Assembly (NCBI GenBank): GCA_016706545.1
Contig: JADJJK010000017.1
Location: 100,072-164,071, forward strand
From: Myxococcales bacterium
Lineage (GTDB): Bacteria; Myxococcota_A; Polyangia; Haliangiales; Haliangiaceae
DNA length: 64,000 nt
Direction: 5' to 3'
Part shown: one piece after another, positions 47,513 through 57,686 of the stretch
Layout of the letters: the number at the start of each line of letters is the position of its first letter
Numbering within the stretch: the stretch's first letter is position 1
Notes under the pieces: generated by a model
Databases searched by the model: none
The model's input: only the letters and a program-made list of their open reading frames with translations
What the model was told of the DNA's origin: nothing
Position numbers and translations under genes: made by a program

Positions 47513-50500
47513 GTGAACCGATCACGTACTGGATTTGCGCGCAGTGTGGCGCTGACGACTCTGCTCTGCTTTGTCTCGGGGAGCTGTGGCAGTCGCGCGC
47601 CGAACCGGGGGAATTCACTGGGGAGTGCGCCACCGGCCGCCTCCGAGCCCATGGTCCAGCTCGCCGATGCCCCGGAGGGCCTCGATCTGAGGCTGTCCAA
47701 CGGCAAGCGAGGACCCGAGCCGGTGGACCGCGCGTCGTTGCCGGCGGCCAAGAAGCTCAGCAACGCAGACGCTAGCGCGCTGTTCTCGCGCGCCAGGCCG
47801 CTCGCCGCAGACCAGGACGACCGCAAGGACTTCGCGTTGCGGCCCAAGTCGCTGCCGCCGCCGCGCACCGGTCAGACCATCAAGGGCTCCTTCCCGCCCC
47901 CGGCGAGCACGCTCTTGCCGCCGGCCGCCAGCGACGCCCAGAAGGATCTGGCGGTGTTGCGCTACATGCCCGAGGGCAAGGTCCCGCTGGCGCCGGAGCT
48001 GACCGTCACCTTCTCCCAGCCGATGGTGGCGGTGACCTCCCAGGGGGACGCCAGCGCGATCCAGCCGGTCAAGCTTGTGCCGACGCCTCCGGGCAAGTGG
48101 CGCTGGCTCGGCACGCGCACGATCTTGTTCGATCCCGAGGTCCGGTTCCCGCAGGCCACCACCTACCGCGTCGAGATCCCCGCCGGCACCCGCAGCGCCA
48201 GCGGGACCACGCTGCAGAGCGCCACGTCGTTCTCCTTCGAGACGCCGCCGGCCACCATGGTGAATAGCTACCCGAGCGCCGGTCCGCAGCGGCTCGATAC
48301 GCCGATGTTCGTGCTGTTCGATCAGAAGGTCGATCCGCAGGCGGTGCTGTCCACCATCAAGGTCACCGCCAACGGCCAGGCCACGGGGCTCCAGCTCCTG
48401 CCCGCCGCGGAGATCGCCAAGCACAAGACGATCTCCGGGCTGGTCGACGCCGCCAACCAGAACGAGCAGGCAGGGCGCTGGGTGGCCTTTCGCGCCAGCG
48501 CGGACTTTCCAAAGGACGCGACGATCGACGTGGAGATCGGCCCGGGGACGCCCTCCGCCGAGGGACCTAACCGCACGCCGGGGGCGCAGCGCTTCTCGTT
48601 CCGCACCTACCCGCCGCTGCGCATCACCGATCACGAGTGCGGCTGGAGCGGCAAGTGCCCGCCCGGGACGCCGTTCTCCATCTCGTTCAACAACCCGCTC
48701 GACGGCGCCAAGTTCGACGCCAGCCAGGTGCAGGTCACGCCGGAGATCCCGGGGCTCAAGGTGCAACAGTACGGGCAGAGCCTGTCGCTGCAAGGCCGGA
48801 CCCGGGCCAACACCAGCTACTCGGTGGTGATCTCGGGCGCCTTGCTCGACGAGTTCGGCCAGACTCTTGGCAAGGACGAGACGCTGAGCTTCCGCGTCAC
48901 CGAGGCGATGCCCACGTTCTATGGGCCCTCTGGCATGGTGGTGCTCGATCCCTCGGCCAAGAAGCCCACGTTCGACGTGTTCACCACCAACTTCGAGGCG
49001 GTGAAGGTCAAGCTCTACCGGGTCGAGCCCAAGGACTATGACGCCTATGGCTTCTACCTGCAGAACCAGTGGAACAAGAAGAACCCGCCCTCGCTGCCTG
49101 GCACCAAGGTCTTTGACCGCCTGGTGTCCACCTCGAAGACCAAGAACGAGCTGGTCGAGACCCACCTCGACTTGTCGTCGGCGCTGACCGGTGGGTTGGG
49201 GCACGTCATCGCGGTGGTCGAGCCGTACCCGTGGACGGAGCGCTGGGATCCTCCTCGGCTCTTTGCCTGGGTGCAGTCCACCAAGCTCGCGGTCGATGCT
49301 TTCGTGGACGCGGACACGCTGCATGGCTTCGTGACCGAGCTGGCCAGCGGCGCGGCGGCTGCCGGCGTCGGGCTGGAGGTTCGTCCTCACGCCATGCTGG
49401 CCAAGAGCGATGGCAAAGGGATGGCGTCGTTCGCGCTGCCCTCGAGCGCCGGCAAGGGCGCCAACCTGCTGGTGGCGCGCCGCGGCAACGACGTGGCCTT
49501 CGTCGCCGAAGACGGCGGCTGGTGGAACGAGAGCGGCAACTGGGTCAAGTCTCCGCGGACGCAGAACCTGGCCTGGTACGTCATCGATGATCGCAAGATC
49601 TACAAGCCCGGCGAAGAGGTCAGCCTCAAGGGCTGGCTGCGCACCATCGACCAGGGCAAGGGGGGCGACGTCGGCTGGACCGGCGGCCTCGTGTCCTCGG
49701 TCTCCTACCGGGTGACCGACTCGGTGGGCAACCAGCTCCTGACCGGCAGCGCGCCGGTCAGCGCGGTGGGCAGCTTCGACACCAAGCTCACGTTGCCCAA
49801 GACGCCCAACCTTGGGTCGGCGTCCATCGAGTTGACCGCGCAGGGGCGGCTCGGCGGCAACTACTACCACACGTTCCAGATCGAAGAGTTTCGCCGGCCG
49901 GAGTTCGAGGTCTCGTCGCAAGCCAGCGCGGGTCCCCACATGGTGGGCGGTGCAGGCGACGTCACCGTGACCGCGAAGTACTTCGCGGGCGGGCCGCTGC
50001 CCGGCGCGGAGGTGAGCTGGTTCATCACCTCGACGCCGACCAACTTCGTGCCGCCCAACCGCGACGAGTTCGTCTTCGGGTCGTGGCAACCTTGGTGGGC
50101 ATGGCGCGGCGGCTGGGGCGGGGGCCCCGAAGCCACAGTGCCCAAGACCTGGAACCACAACGCGACCACCGACGCCGCTGGCAAGCACACGCTGCACTTC
50201 GACTTCCTGTCGCTCAAGCCGGCGATGCCGGTGTCGGTGACCGCGAACGCCTCGGTCACGGACGTCAACCGGCAGACCTGGAGCGCCGCGGCGCCCCTGC
50301 TGGTGCATCCCTCGTCGCTCTACGTGGGCGTGCGCCTGGCGCGGCCCTTCATCGAGAAGGGCACGCCCATGAAGGTGGACGTCATCGGCGTGGATCTCGA
50401 TGGCAAGGCCGCCGTGGGCGCCAAGATCGACGTCCACGTGGCGCGCATGGACTGGGAGTACAAGAACGGCGAGTACAAGACCAAGGAGGTCGATCCGCAG

Positions 50501-53500
50501 GACTGCGCCGTCGTCGCCGCCGCGGATCCTTCCTTGTGCGAGGTGGCCACCAAGGAGGGCGGCGAGTATCAGCTCACCGCCACCATCGTCGACGGGCGCG
50601 GTCGCCCCAACCAGACCAAGGTCACGTTCTGGGTGTCGGGCGGAGATCAGCCGCCGGCGCGCGAGGTGGAGCGCCAGGACGTGCAGCTCATCCCCAACCA
50701 GAAAGAGTACCGCGCCGGCGACACCGCCGAGCTGCTGGTGCAGGCGCCGTTCTTCCCCGCCGAGGGCGTGGTGAGCTGGCGGCGCTCCGGCATCGTGCGC
50801 ACCGAGCGCATCTCGCTCGCTGGGCCCACCACCACGATCAAGGTGCCCATCAGCGAGGCGATGGTGCCCAACCTGTTTGTCCAGGTGGACCTGGTGGGCG
50901 CGGCCGAGCGCACGAATGACCAGGGCCAGCCGGATCCCAAGCTGCCCAAGCGCCCGGCCTATGCCATGGGCGTCATCAACCTGCCGGTGCCGCCCAAGCA
51001 GCGCACGCTGTCGGTGACGGTCACGCCATCGGCCGCCAAGCTCGGACCCGGAGAGACCGCCAGCGTGGCGGTGCAGGTCAAGGACGCGGCGGGCAAGCCG
51101 GTGGCTGGCGCAGAGGCGGCGCTCCTCGTGGTGGACGAGGCCGTGCTGTCCTTGACCGGCTACACCTTCCCAAGCCCCATCGAGCGCTTCTACGACGAGC
51201 GCGGGGCTGACGCGCGCGATCACTACTCGCGAGCGTACGTGAAGCTGGCGCAACCAGACGCCGCCATGATGGCGCAGGCGCAGGCCCCGATGGGCGGCGC
51301 GGCGATGGAGTCGTCGATGGATTCCTCGGCGGCGTCGCCGCCGCCGTCGCCCTCGCCGATCGTCGCCCCCCGGGGGAGGCGCGGCGATCGCGGGCCGAGA
51401 AGAAGGAGGCGGCCAACGGCGGAGGTGGCGCGGCCAGCGCGCCGATCGCCATTCGCACCAACTTCAACCCGCTGGCGGCGTTCGCGCCGGCGCAGAAGAC
51501 GGGCGCCGATGGCACCGCGCAGCTCACGGTGAAGCTGCCGGACAACCTGACGCGGTATCGCATCGTGGCCATCGCCTCGTCGGGGGAGAAGAACTTCGGC
51601 AAGGGCGAGAGCGCGATCACGGCGCGGCTGCCGCTGATGGTGCGGCCGTCGCCGCCGCGGTTCTTGAACTTCGGCGACACGTTCAAGCTGCCGGTGGTGG
51701 TGCAGAACCAGACCGACGCGCCGATGACGGTGCGGCTCGCGGTGCGCGCGACCAACGCGGCGCTGACCGACGGCGCGGGCCGCGAGGTGCTGGTGCCGGC
51801 CAATGACCGGGTGGAGGTGCAGTTCCCGGCGGCGGCGGAGATGGCGGGCACGGCGCGGTTTCAGGTGCTGGGCGCGGCGACCGGGGCCGGCAAGGCCAGC
51901 GACGCCGCCGAGCTGGCGCTGCCGGTGTGGACGCCGGCGACCACCGAGGCGTTCGCCACCTACGGCGTGATCGACGGCGGTGGCAGCCCCGCGATCCGGC
52001 AGGCGGTGGCGCTGCCCGGCAAGGTGGTGACGCAGTTCGGCGGGCTGGAGGTGACCACCTCGTCCACGCAGCTCCAGGCGCTGACGGACGCCTTCGTGTA
52101 CCTGGTGACCTACCCGTTCGAGTGCGCGGAGCAGCGGGCCTCGCGCGTGCTGTCCATCGCGGCGCTGCGCGACGTGCTGACCGCGTTCTCCGCCGAGGGG
52201 CTGCCCTCGGTGGCGGCGATGCAGACGCGGGTGGCGGCGGACCTGGAGCGGCTGGACAACCTGCAGAACGGCGACGGCGGCTTCCCGTTCTGGGAGCGCG
52301 GCCGGCCGTCGTGGCCGTACCTGACGGTGTACGTGACGCACGCGCTCCTGGCCGCCAAGGCCAAGGGCTACGCGGTGCCGCAGGCGATGCTCGACCGGTC
52401 GCGCAGCTACCTGCGCGACATCGAGAGCCACTACGATGCGTTCTATCCCAAAGAGGTGCGGTGGTCGATCTCGGCGTTCGCGCTGGCGACGCGCCGGCAG
52501 ATGGGCGACCTGGACGTGGCCAAGGGCAAGCGGCTGATGAAGGAAGCGGGCGGCGCGGACAAGCTGCCGATGGAGGCCGCGGGGTGGCTGCTGTCGACGT
52601 TCACCGGGCAAGCGGACGCGGTGGCGGAGCGCAAGGCGCTCTTGCGCTACGCGCAGAACCGGGTGTCGGAGACGGCCGGGGCGGCGAACTTCACCACCTC
52701 GTACAAGGACGGCGGCTATCTGCTGCTGTCCTCGGACCGACGGGTGGACGGGGTGATGCTGGAGGCGCTCATCAGCGAGGACAAGGACTCGGATCTGATC
52801 CCCAAGCTGGTGACCGGCCTTCTGGCGCACAAGAAGGCGGGGCGGTGGGCCAACACGCAGGAGAACACGTTCGTGCTGGTGGCGCTCGACAAGTACTTCC
52901 AGACCTACGAGAAGGTGACGCCGGACTTCGTGGCGCGCGTGTGGTTGGGGCAGGGCTACGCTGGAGAGCTGGCTTTCAAGGGCCGCAGCACCACCAGCCT
53001 GCAGCTCGACATCCCGATGGCGGCGGTGGCGGCGGCAACCAAGGGCGCGCCTGGCACGCCTGGCACGCCTGGCACGTCCGACCTGACGATCCAGAAGGAC
53101 GGCGCAGGCCGGCTCTACTACCGCATCGGCATGACCTACGCGCCGGCGGACCTGAGGCTCCTGCCGGCGGACTACGGCTTCGTGGTGGAGCGCCGCTATG
53201 AAGGCGTGGACGCAGCCTCGGACGTCACCCGGCTGGCCGATGGGACGTGGAAGATCAAGGCGGGGGCCCGGGTGCGGGTGCGGCTGTCGATGGCCAACGA
53301 GAACCGGCGCTATCACGTGGCGCTGGTGGACCCGCTGCCGGCGGGGCTCGAGCCGATGAACCCCGCGCTGGCGGTGACCGGGCCGATCCCGCTCGACCCG
53401 CAGGAGCAGACGGGGCGCGGGCCTTACTGGTGGTGGTATGGCCCCTGGTACGATCACCAGAACCTGCGCGACGAGCGCGTGGAGGCCTTCGCCTCGCTCC

Positions 53501-53643
53501 TGTGGGAGGGCGTGCATCGCTACGAGTACGTGGCGCGGGCGACCACGCCGGGCACGTTCGTGGTGCCGCCGCCTCGGGCCGAGGAGATGTACATGCCCGA
53601 GACGTTTGGCCGCGGCGGCACCGATCGCGTGATCGTGGAATAG
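47513..53643 (+). pseudogene. Alpha-2-macroglobulin family protein, one frameshift
   Basis: A giant envelope lipoprotein. It starts at GTG 47513 with aagga upstream; the signal ends in VSGSC. The first frame runs to 51532 (1339 residues) and covers the MG domains, with bait-like Ala/Ser/Pro sequence before the break. The second frame (proper join NFNPLAAFAPAQ, then QLTVKLPDNLTRYR) holds the thioester motif CAEQ (52123-52134), the helical TED domain and a C-terminal receptor-like domain, ending at 53643. One base inserted in C6G5 at 51366-51376 joins them into ~2043 residues. Bacterial A2Ms trap attacking proteases covalently. The usual partner PbpC is not here. Sequencing error, phase variation and decay are all possible. 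Confidence 0.85.
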
Positions 53644-53648
53644 GCGGA

Positions 53649-53720
53649 GCGGCGATCGCGGCGGCGGTCTCGCGGCGGCGGTCTCGCGGCGGAGATCGCG
53701 GCGGTGGTCTCGCGGCGGGA
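53649..53720 (+). repeat. Intergenic 12/14-bp tandem repeats after the macroglobulin gene
   Basis: Alternating gcggcgatcgcg (12 bp) and gcggcggtctcgcg (14 bp) units, five in all with minor changes, fill most of the gap between the macroglobulin stop and the FMN reductase start. Confidence 0.9.
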
Positions 53721-53761
53721 GGCGAGCGCCATCCGCCGGCCAGGCATGGCACTATGTCCGG

Positions 53762-54313
53762 ATGGCATCCATGACGCTGCTCGGGATCTGTGGGAGTCTC
53801 CGGAAGAAGTCGCTCAATCGCGCGCTCCTGCGCGCGGTGGCGGAGACCTTGCCGGCCGATGCTGCGCTGGTGATGTTCGAGCGGCTGGGGGAGATCCCGC
53901 CGTTCAACTCGGATGTCGAGGGCGATCCGGAGCCGGTGGCGGCGCTCAAGGAGGCGCTGCGCGCTGCGGAGGGCGTGGTGATCGCCACGCCCGAGTACAA
54001 CTACTCCGTCCCGGGTGTGCTGAAGAACGCGCTGGACTGGGCCTCGCGGCCGCAGCCCTCGCCGCTGCGCGGCAAGCCGGTGGGCATCGTGGGTTGCTCG
54101 GTGGGCATGAGCGGCTCCATGCGCGCGCAGTACCACCTGCGGCAGATCCTGGTGTACAGCGACTCTCCCACCTTGAACCAACCCGAGATCTTGATCCCTC
54201 GCGCCCAGGAGCGCTTCGATCAGGACGGCCGGATGACCGACGAGTCCACTCGAGACCTGATGCGCAAGTTCGGCGCGGCCATGGTGGCGCACGCTCAGCG
54301 TCACGCGGCGTGA
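53762..54313 (+). CDS. NAD(P)H-dependent FMN reductase (flavodoxin-like)
   Basis: 183 residues. N-terminal GICGSLRKKSLNRALLRA (phosphate-binding loop of the FMN) and the family hallmark TPEYNYSVPGVLKNALDW identify the NADPH-dependent FMN reductase / quinone reductase group (SsuE/ChrR-like). GIVGCSVGMSGSMRAQYHLR follows. Likely soluble, acting in quinone or metal reduction or oxidative defence; the specific substrate is unknown. It converges with the end of the export operon with only ~13 bp between stops. Confidence 0.92.
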   Translation: MASMTLLGICGSLRKKSLNRALLRAVAETLPADAALVMFERLGEIPPFNSDVEGDPEPVAALKEALRAAEGVVIATPEYNYSVPGVLKNALDWASRPQPSPLRGKPVGIVGCSVGMSGSMRAQYHLRQILVYSDSPTLNQPEILIPRAQERFDQDGRMTDESTRDLMRKFGAAMVAHAQRHAA

Positions 54314-54326
54314 GGTCACGCGGAGG

Positions 54327-54776
54327 TCATCGCCGCTGGCTGTCGCGCACGGCGCGGCGCCGCACCTCGTCCTGCGTGCGCTGGTCGCGCCGCTCTTCGA
54401 GGCCAGCGCGCTCGCGCTCCGCGCGCTCCGCGAGCTGCCTGGCCACGTAGGCCTGTCGCGCGCGCTCGCGCAGCCGCGTCGCCGCGGCGTCCGTGTCCTG
54501 GATCGCCGCGTCGCAACCTGCCACCGCGCGGTCGACGGACTCCCGCCGCTCCGTGACGTGCTGCGATACCCGGGCGAGGGCGTCGACGCTGCGCGCCGCG
54601 CTCATGGCGGCAGGCGCGGCCTCGAGCGTCTGCTCCAGCTCGTCGTGCGCGGCGTCCAGGATCTCCTGGGCGCGCATCTGGTGATCGCTGCTCGCGGCGT
54701 GTTCGGCGGCGGCCGCCTCCCGCAAGAGCAACCGCGCCGAGCTGAGCGCCTGGGCTGCGCGTCGGTTGATGGTCAT
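54327..54776 (-). CDS. fliJ: FliJ/SctO-like export chaperone, coiled coil
   Basis: 149 residues from the ATG at 54776, whose ATGA overlaps the stop of the ATPase gene. Almost wholly helical, with many Ala/Glu/Arg heptads (LLLREAAAAEHAA, LEQTLEAAPAAMSAARSV, RLRERARQAYVARQLAERAE). FliJ/SctO proteins are antiparallel coiled coils of this size that sit in the ATPase ring and are encoded right after it. Assigned by position, length and composition, since this family has little sequence conservation. Last gene of the operon. Confidence 0.65.
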   Translation of the reverse strand: MTINRRAAQALSSARLLLREAAAAEHAASSDHQMRAQEILDAAHDELEQTLEAAPAAMSAARSVDALARVSQHVTERRESVDRAVAGCDAAIQDTDAAATRLRERARQAYVARQLAERAERERAGLEERRDQRTQDEVRRRAVRDSQRR

Positions 54777-56101
54777 GGGGCGGGCAGCTCCAGCGCCTGG
54801 GTGAGGTCCCGAACGGTGTCGTCGAAGGGCGTCGCCTCGTCGGGCGCCTGGCGGGCCCACGCGTCGAGCCGCGCCCCCAGCCTGAGCGCTTCATCAAAGG
54901 GCTGGTTGGCGCCCTGGACGTACGCGCCCAGGGCTTGCAGCTCCAACGCCTGCTTGCGCTGGTACAGCACCTCGCGGCAGCGCGCGGCCACCGCGGCGAG
55001 CTTGGGCCCGCCTGCTCGCCGCGCCACTCGGGATGCGCTGGCCAGGACATCGATCGCCGGGAAGTGCCCGCGGCTGGCCAGCTCGCGCGAGAGCACGATG
55101 TGCGCATCCAGCAGCGCGCGCGCGGAGTCCGCGATGGGATCCGCCAGGTCATCGCCCTCCACCAGCACCGTGTAGAAGCCGGTGATCGATCCGCCGTCGG
55201 CGCGCGGCGCGACCCGCTCTACCAGCCGCGGCAGGAGGGCGAACACGCTGGGCGGATACCCTCTGGTAGCTGGCGGCTCCCCGGCAGCGACCCCCAGCTC
55301 CCGCAGCGCCATGGCAAAGCGGGTGAGCGAGTCGATGACCAGGAGCACGTGCCGGCCGTCGTCGCGAAACCACTCGGCGACCGCGGTGGCGGCCATCGCG
55401 CAGCGCGCGCGCTCCAGCGGCGAGCGGTCGGCGGTCGCCGCGACGATCGCCATCTCGTCGCGACGCGCGGTCTTCATCAGCTCCCGGACTTCGCGTCCTC
55501 GCTCGCCCACCAGGCCAAAGACGATCACGTCGACCTTGGCGTGATTGGCGATCTGCTCGACGAGCATGCTCTTGCCGCAGCCGGCGCCAGCGAACACGCC
55601 GACGCGCTGGCCCCGACCACAGGTGAGCAGGCCGTCGATCGCCCGGATCCCGGTGTCGAGCCGCGTCGCCACCTCCGCGCGCTCGGCGATGGGCAAGGCG
55701 GGGGAGTCCACCCGCCGCCGGGCGCTGCAGAGCGGGGGCGGGCCGCCATCGAGCGGGTTGCCGAACGGATCGATCACGCGGCCCAGGAGATCTCCGCCGG
55801 CGGCGAGGGCCGCGTCGGCCTCTCGGCGGCGCACCGCGGCATGGGGCTCGATCCGAGGCAGCGGGGCCATCGGCACCGCCAGCACCACCTCTCCGCGAAA
55901 GCCGATCACCTGCGCCGCGACGCTGCTGGGGCTCCCCCTGGCGCCGCCCTGCGCGGAGGCCTCGATCTCGAGCACGTCGCCCAGGCCAACCCCGCGCATC
56001 TCGACGAGGATCACGGTCCCGGTGATCTCGCGCACCCGCCCCAGTGGCTCCGGCTGAGCCCACGTGTGCATTCGCTCTGCGACGGTCTGCGCTCCAGTCA
56101 C
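54773..56101 (-). CDS. fliI: Type III export ATPase, FliI/SctN family
   Basis: 442 residues. The P-loop is GVFAGAGCGKSML (Walker A), and GLVGERGREVRELM, LLVIDSLTRFAMALRELG (Walker B) and PPATRGYPPSVFALLPRLVE are the FliI/SctN signatures that separate it from F1 and Rho ATPases. ATP hydrolysis unfolds substrates and delivers them to the export gate. It is in an operon with FliH- and FliJ-like partners; GTGA and ATGA overlaps link it to both. It alone cannot tell flagellar from injectisome type, but the neighbouring FliG-like gene points to the flagellar lineage. Confidence 0.93.
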   Translation of the reverse strand: MTGAQTVAERMHTWAQPEPLGRVREITGTVILVEMRGVGLGDVLEIEASAQGGARGSPSSVAAQVIGFRGEVVLAVPMAPLPRIEPHAAVRRREADAALAAGGDLLGRVIDPFGNPLDGGPPPLCSARRRVDSPALPIAERAEVATRLDTGIRAIDGLLTCGRGQRVGVFAGAGCGKSMLVEQIANHAKVDVIVFGLVGERGREVRELMKTARRDEMAIVAATADRSPLERARCAMAATAVAEWFRDDGRHVLLVIDSLTRFAMALRELGVAAGEPPATRGYPPSVFALLPRLVERVAPRADGGSITGFYTVLVEGDDLADPIADSARALLDAHIVLSRELASRGHFPAIDVLASASRVARRAGGPKLAAVAARCREVLYQRKQALELQALGAYVQGANQPFDEALRLGARLDAWARQAPDEATPFDDTVRDLTQALELPAP

Positions 56102-56979
56102 ACCGGGATCCTCGGCCAGCGGCGCGTGGTGTTGATATCGCCTTCTCCCTCGCAGCTTGGCCAGCCCTCGCCCGAGCTCCCGGCGGGGTTGGCGGCGCGT
56201 GCGTCGGCCGGCAGCATCGGCGCCTCGGGCAACACCGCCAAGAGCTCGCCTCGTAGCTCGGCCAGCCGGTCCCTCCAGCGGAGCTGCAGCATCGAGCGCT
56301 CGCTCCAGATCTGGACATCGCCGGGCTGGAGCGTGGAGTCCACCCGCACCTCGATGGGCAGGTCAGCGACGAGGTCGCGCCACGCCGCGGCGTCGACCGG
56401 GCTCACGCGCGCGGCGGCTAGCTGGCTGGCGCCCACCTCGCGCACCCAGCGCTCCAGCACCGGGCGCAGGCGGGCGCGGCGGTCGGGCTCGCTGGCCTCG
56501 AGCCAGGCCTCGATGACCACCATCGAGGCGTCCAGCGCCGCGCTGGCGAGCCAGTCGAGCGATCGCTGCTGGAGCCCCATCAGCTCGCTGCACAGCGCGC
56601 GCAGACGCCTGCGTTGCGTGCTCAGCTCGGCGAGCGCATCCGCCTTGCCTTGCGCGCGCGCGGCCGCCAGGGCGTCCTCCAGCTCGTCGGGCGTTGGCCC
56701 AGGCGGGCTGGCTTCCACGCTGGCGGCGCCGGTCCGCTCAGGAAACCAGGGCACCAGGTCCGGGCGGGAGCCGCGCAGCTCGGCGAGCGCCGGAGGTGAC
56801 GCCTCGCTGGCGGCGCCACCTCCGTCGTGCGGGGCGGTCTTGTCGTCGACCCGGGGCTTGCCCTCGGCGCCGGGCTTTCCGTCGCCGCCATTGGCGCCCT
56901 CGGCGCCCTCGGCGCCCGGCTCACGGCGCGACTCCCCGGCGGTGGGCGCCCAGCGGCCATCCCGATCCTCGCGGATCAC
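56098..56979 (-). CDS. fliH: FliH/SctL-like ATPase stator protein
   Basis: 293 residues, GTG start overlapping the fliG-like stop (GTGA). The first ~65 residues are Gly/Glu/Asp/Pro-rich and disordered (tandem GAEGAEGA-type repeats). A central helical segment rich in Ala/Gln/Arg (DALAELSTQRRRLRALC) is followed by a conserved C-terminal region with SLDWLASAALDASMVVIEAW and LRPVLERWV, similar to the FliH/SctL globular domain. It regulates and docks the ATPase. Assignment rests on gene order, length and C-terminal resemblance. Confidence 0.7.
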   Translation of the reverse strand: MIREDRDGRWAPTAGESRREPGAEGAEGANGGDGKPGAEGKPRVDDKTAPHDGGGAASEASPPALAELRGSRPDLVPWFPERTGAASVEASPPGPTPDELEDALAAARAQGKADALAELSTQRRRLRALCSELMGLQQRSLDWLASAALDASMVVIEAWLEASEPDRRARLRPVLERWVREVGASQLAAARVSPVDAAAWRDLVADLPIEVRVDSTLQPGDVQIWSERSMLQLRWRDRLAELRGELLAVLPEAPMLPADARAANPAGSSGEGWPSCEGEGDINTTRRWPRIPV

Positions 56980-57686
56980 GAAGCGCCTCGCAGCTTGGCG
57001 ACGAGCGGCTCGCTGGCGGTGGCGAGATCGTCCCCCCGGCCGCCGCGCGCGTGCTGGAGCTCTCTGGACACCGCGTCGGCGAACGCCTGGCCGTCGAAGC
57101 CCTCGCTCGATCCGCTGTCCGCGGCGGGGCCCGCGGCAGACAGCGCGTGCGCGAGCGTCTGCGAGATCTCCGCCACCGCCTGCTCGGGCACGTGCGAGAC
57201 CCCGGCCAGCCGGGCGAGGAGATCCGCGGTGAGCTCGCGCGGCATCGCCGCCAGGATCGCCGCCACGTTGCGCGCTGGCAGCTGGGTCAGGACGACGGTG
57301 ACCACCGCCGGGTGCTCCTCCTTGAGGAGCTGCGCCATCGCGTCGGGCGGCGCCTCGCGCAGGAGCTGCAGCGGGTCTTGCTTTGGCAGCGCGCTGGTCA
57401 GCAGCTCGTTCGCGCGTTCTTCGCCGAACGCGCGCTGCGCCAGGCGGCGAAGGTACGCCGGCGCGCTGGTCCTCGCCATCGCGAGCGGGGTTGACACGTT
57501 GTGGGTGAGTTCATCAAGGACTTCCAGCACGACATCATCCTCCACTTCACCAAGGGCCTCCATCTCGCGCTTGAGCTTCCACAGCGCGGAAGGGCCGAGC
57601 TTGGCCAGCACGGCGGCGGCTACGTCTTCCTGCATCGCGGTCAGAGCGATCGCCGCCTTGCGCGGGCCCGCGAGCCGCGGCCTCAC
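56976..57686 (-). CDS. fliG: FliG-like protein lacking the torque domain
   Basis: 236 residues from GTG 57686, whose GTGA overlaps the FliF stop; an ATG/GTG further upstream would give a 64-bp overlap. It aligns with the FliG N-domain (GPRKAAIALTAM, AVLAKLGPSALWKLKREM) and the middle domain with its EEHPAVVTVVL motif (EHPQ in flagella) and LPARNVAAILAAMPRELTADL. It then ends in ~45 polar residues. The FliG C-terminal domain, whose charged helix contacts MotA, is missing (flagellar FliG is ~330 aa). It may link the basal ring to a cytoplasmic scaffold without generating torque. Confidence 0.82.
   Translation of the reverse strand: MRPRLAGPRKAAIALTAMQEDVAAAVLAKLGPSALWKLKREMEALGEVEDDVVLEVLDELTHNVSTPLAMARTSAPAYLRRLAQRAFGEERANELLTSALPKQDPLQLLREAPPDAMAQLLKEEHPAVVTVVLTQLPARNVAAILAAMPRELTADLLARLAGVSHVPEQAVAEISQTLAHALSAAGPAADSGSSEGFDGQAFADAVSRELQHARGGRGDDLATASEPLVAKLRGAS

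Noticed and set aside
47615..51253. A 1212-codon open frame antisense to the macroglobulin gene
   Set aside because: Its translation is Arg/His/Gly-rich with no domain. It is a shadow frame produced by high GC at third codon positions of the sense gene, which has a clear thioester domain and signal peptide.
51360..51380. Programmed ribosomal frameshift in the macroglobulin gene
   Set aside because: No slippery heptamer with a following stem or pseudoknot was evident. A simple indel in a C/G run is the more economical reading, so this was kept only as an alternative.
54773..56101. ATPase as F1/V-type ATP synthase subunit
   Set aside because: No atp neighbours. The sequence around VGERGREVRE and the fliE-J order identify a type III export ATPase.
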